NCBI GenBank assembly: GCA_045545575.1 | Contig: JAZQBE010000015.1 | Location: forward strand, 1 to 25,271 | Length of the DNA stretch: 25,271 bases | From: Shuttleworthia sp045545575 | GTDB lineage: Bacteria; Bacillota; Clostridia; Lachnospirales; Lachnospiraceae | Reading direction: 5' to 3' | Shown here: piece after piece, positions 23,821 through 25,271 of the stretch | Layout of the letters: every line of letters begins with the position of its first letter | Numbering within the stretch: the stretch's first letter is position 1 | Position numbers and translations under genes: made by a program | The notes under the pieces: generated by a model | Told to the model about the DNA's origin: nothing | The model's input: only the letters and a program-made list of their open reading frames with translations | Database searches by the model: none

Positions 23821-24882
23821 ATGGGTAAAGACTCCGAATTCTATAAAGACAAGAAAAAACAGCTGACGCTGAAACTGCGTGATCTGGTCGGCCAGCTGCC
23901 GCGCTGTGCCGTCGATTACATTTACAGCAAGGAACTCACCACACAGACCAGCACGCTCATTTCATACAGCTACGATTTGCTGACGTTTTTCCGGTTCTTA
24001 AAGGAACGGAATCCCGTGCTGAAAAACATCGACATCAAGGATTTCCCTTTGGATATTCTTGCTCAGCTCGATGCGCCTGACATCGTCGAATACCAGCGTT
24101 TTCTGGAATTAAACGTGGACGGTGAATCCCATGAAAACGGCAAAAAAGCCATTGCGCGTAAAATGTCCCCGCTGCGCGGCTTTTATCAGTATCACTTTGA
24201 GCACAAAAACATTCCGAACAATCCGATGATCCTGGTGCCGTTGCCGCGCCTGAAAAAGGACAAAAACATCGTCCGCATGAACAATTACGAGGTCCGCGAC
24301 ATCCTCGCCGCCATTGAGAACGGCAATCCGCAGATGTCCGACCGCCAGCGCAAATACTGCGAACGCACCCAGAAACGCGACCTGGCCCTCCTGGTGCTGA
24401 TGCTCAACACCGGCATCCGCGTCTCCGAGTGCAACGGGCTGGACCTGACAGATGTCGATCTGGTTGTTAATTCTTTGACAATTGTCCGCAAAGGCGGCGG
24501 CCAGGACATCATCTACTTCGGAACCGACGTCCACGACGCTCTTCTCGACTATATGGATACCGAACGCGAACTCGTAAGCCCCCGCAGCGGCCATGAAAAA
24601 GCGCTGTTTCTCTCCCTGCAGGGAAAACGCATGAGCGTCGACGCCATTGAAAACCTGGTCCGCAAATACGCCCGGATCGCGGTCCCTACGAAGAAAATCA
24701 CACCGCACAAGCTGCGAAGCACCTATGGTACTGCCCTCTACCGCGAAACCGGCGATATTCGGCTGGTCGCCGACGTTCTCGGCCACGAAAACATCAATAC
24801 GACCATCGACTACTACGCCGCAATTGAGGACGAACACAAGCGCCAGGCAGCCAATGCGGTGGATTTTAAACGGAAAGACTAA
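23821..24882 (+). CDS. Tyrosine recombinase, XerS-like
   Basis: Site-specific recombinase with a SAM-like core-binding domain (about 30-140) and a C-terminal catalytic domain. The full catalytic set is present: R200 (TGIRVSE), K224 (VRKGGG), H296 and R299 (HKLRS), H322 (LGHEN) and nucleophile Y331 (TTIDYYA). The 353-aa length, the KRDLALLVLMLNTGIRVSE block and the extended region between the domains match the single-protein XerS of streptococci better than XerC or XerD (about 300 aa). It could resolve chromosome dimers; a mobile-element integrase is possible, though no element genes are seen. AGAGG precedes the ATG. It has its own strong promoter. Its stop overlaps that of the opposing gene by 4 bases. 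Confidence 0.9.
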   Translation: MGKDSEFYKDKKKQLTLKLRDLVGQLPRCAVDYIYSKELTTQTSTLISYSYDLLTFFRFLKERNPVLKNIDIKDFPLDILAQLDAPDIVEYQRFLELNVDGESHENGKKAIARKMSPLRGFYQYHFEHKNIPNNPMILVPLPRLKKDKNIVRMNNYEVRDILAAIENGNPQMSDRQRKYCERTQKRDLALLVLMLNTGIRVSECNGLDLTDVDLVVNSLTIVRKGGGQDIIYFGTDVHDALLDYMDTERELVSPRSGHEKALFLSLQGKRMSVDAIENLVRKYARIAVPTKKITPHKLRSTYGTALYRETGDIRLVADVLGHENINTTIDYYAAIEDEHKRQAANAVDFKRKD

Positions 24883-25271
24883 TCTCTTGTATTATCTTTC
24901 TTGTTATTGCGTATCAACATTATAGAAATTCCGATCATGGCCAGTGCTGCCAGTGCTGCCCACAACATCCAATTGGCCGGATCGCCGGTCTTCGGCGACG
25001 GCACCTTCTGCGGGATATAAGAGACCGTCTGTCCTTCGTCGTCCATGTCTTCATGGTCGGCAACCGGAATCAGGTTTTCGGGTTCCTCTTCTCCCTCGCT
25101 GTCCGACGGTTTATCCGAACCGGTAACCTTAAACAGCTTTTCAAAGACAACCACGTCCGATCCAATCAGCCGGCTGGTGTTGAATACGAAGGGCAGTACA
25201 ACTTCGCCGCTTTCGTTTTCCGCGCTGACTTCAAATCGCCTCTCCGTCACGAGCGGCCGGCCGGCTTCGTC
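24879..25271 (-). CDS. C-terminal part of a VaFE-repeat, sortase-anchored surface protein (partial)
   Basis: The minus-strand frame is open to the window edge, so only the last 130 residues are seen. The visible part is the end of a Thr-Gln ester/VaFE-type domain: LPFVFNTSRLIGSDVVVFEKLF followed by an acidic insert and HEDMDDEGQTVSY, whose Gln is the usual crosslink partner. A cell-wall sorting signal comes next: SPKTGD (24981-24998), a membrane span (WMLWAALAALAMIGISIML) and a charged tail RNNKKDNTRD. So this is a covalently wall-anchored adhesin or pilin-like protein. The signal is SPKTG instead of LPxTG. No sortase is in the window. It converges on the recombinase with no terminator between. 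Confidence 0.88.
   Translation of the reverse strand, partial: DEAGRPLVTERRFEVSAENESGEVVLPFVFNTSRLIGSDVVVFEKLFKVTGSDKPSDSEGEEEPENLIPVADHEDMDDEGQTVSYIPQKVPSPKTGDPANWMLWAALAALAMIGISIMLIRNNKKDNTRD

Noticed and set aside
23821..25271. The recombinase as the edge of an integrated mobile element
   Set aside because: No attachment-site duplication, tRNA, excisionase or phage gene is visible, and base composition does not change. The XerS-like features favour a housekeeping or local role, although the sequence beyond the window could change this.

Overview
The window is GC-rich (roughly 55-60% by eye) and carries almost gapless, co-oriented housekeeping genes. It points to a monoderm Firmicute of class Clostridia, most likely a gut Lachnospiraceae-type bacterium. 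The evidence is: MutL with an endonuclease motif and no MutH, SepF, a MinC/RodA/MreBCD/PBP2 cluster, a very long clostridial-type PBP2, a YnbB-type PLP enzyme after miaA, a XerS-like recombinase, and a sortase-anchored VaFE surface protein. The family placement is inference. The gene order matches my memory of clostridial genomes, but I could not search.

Layout, all + strand except the last gene: (1) 1-6877, a 3' gene scrap, then mutS-mutL-miaA-ynbB, covering mismatch repair, tRNA A37 prenylation and a methionine-gamma-lyase-family enzyme, with overlapping or closely spaced genes. (2) 6917-16260, the cell-shape and division cluster radC-mreB-mreC-mreD-pbp2-minC-rodA-mgsA followed by a DD-carboxypeptidase lipoprotein. 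These encode the elongasome (MreBCD, RodA, PBP2), a division inhibitor (MinC) and a peptidoglycan-trimming enzyme. (3) 16297-16890, a self-contained unit: a good promoter, a leader hairpin, an unassigned 140-aa P-loop protein and a terminator. (4) 16901-19591, an HlyD-like single-pass membrane protein, yggS and sepF, with a candidate sepF promoter inside yggS. (5) 19614-23694, a hairpin, then aroB-lspA-rluD-plsC-like-zinc-ribbon membrane protein, tightly packed and closed by a strong terminator. (6) 23724-24882, a near-consensus promoter with repeats in its leader driving a XerS-like tyrosine recombinase. (7) 24879-25271, minus strand, the 3' end of a VaFE-repeat cell-wall-anchored protein that meets the recombinase tail to tail.

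The most unusual content is in region 2. MinC is present, but minD and minE, which normally sit between minC and rodA in clostridia, are absent. The MinC residues aligning with the MinD-binding RSGQ motif read KERR. This looks like a Min system rewired to work without MinD. Just downstream, the methylglyoxal synthase family protein has Thr and Asn where the E. coli enzyme has its catalytic Asp71 and His98. The leader of the XerS-like gene holds overlapping direct and inverted repeats at the transcription start, which could be an operator or a recombination site.

No tRNA, rRNA, CRISPR array, insertion sequence or prophage was seen. No stretch over 300 bases lacks a gene.
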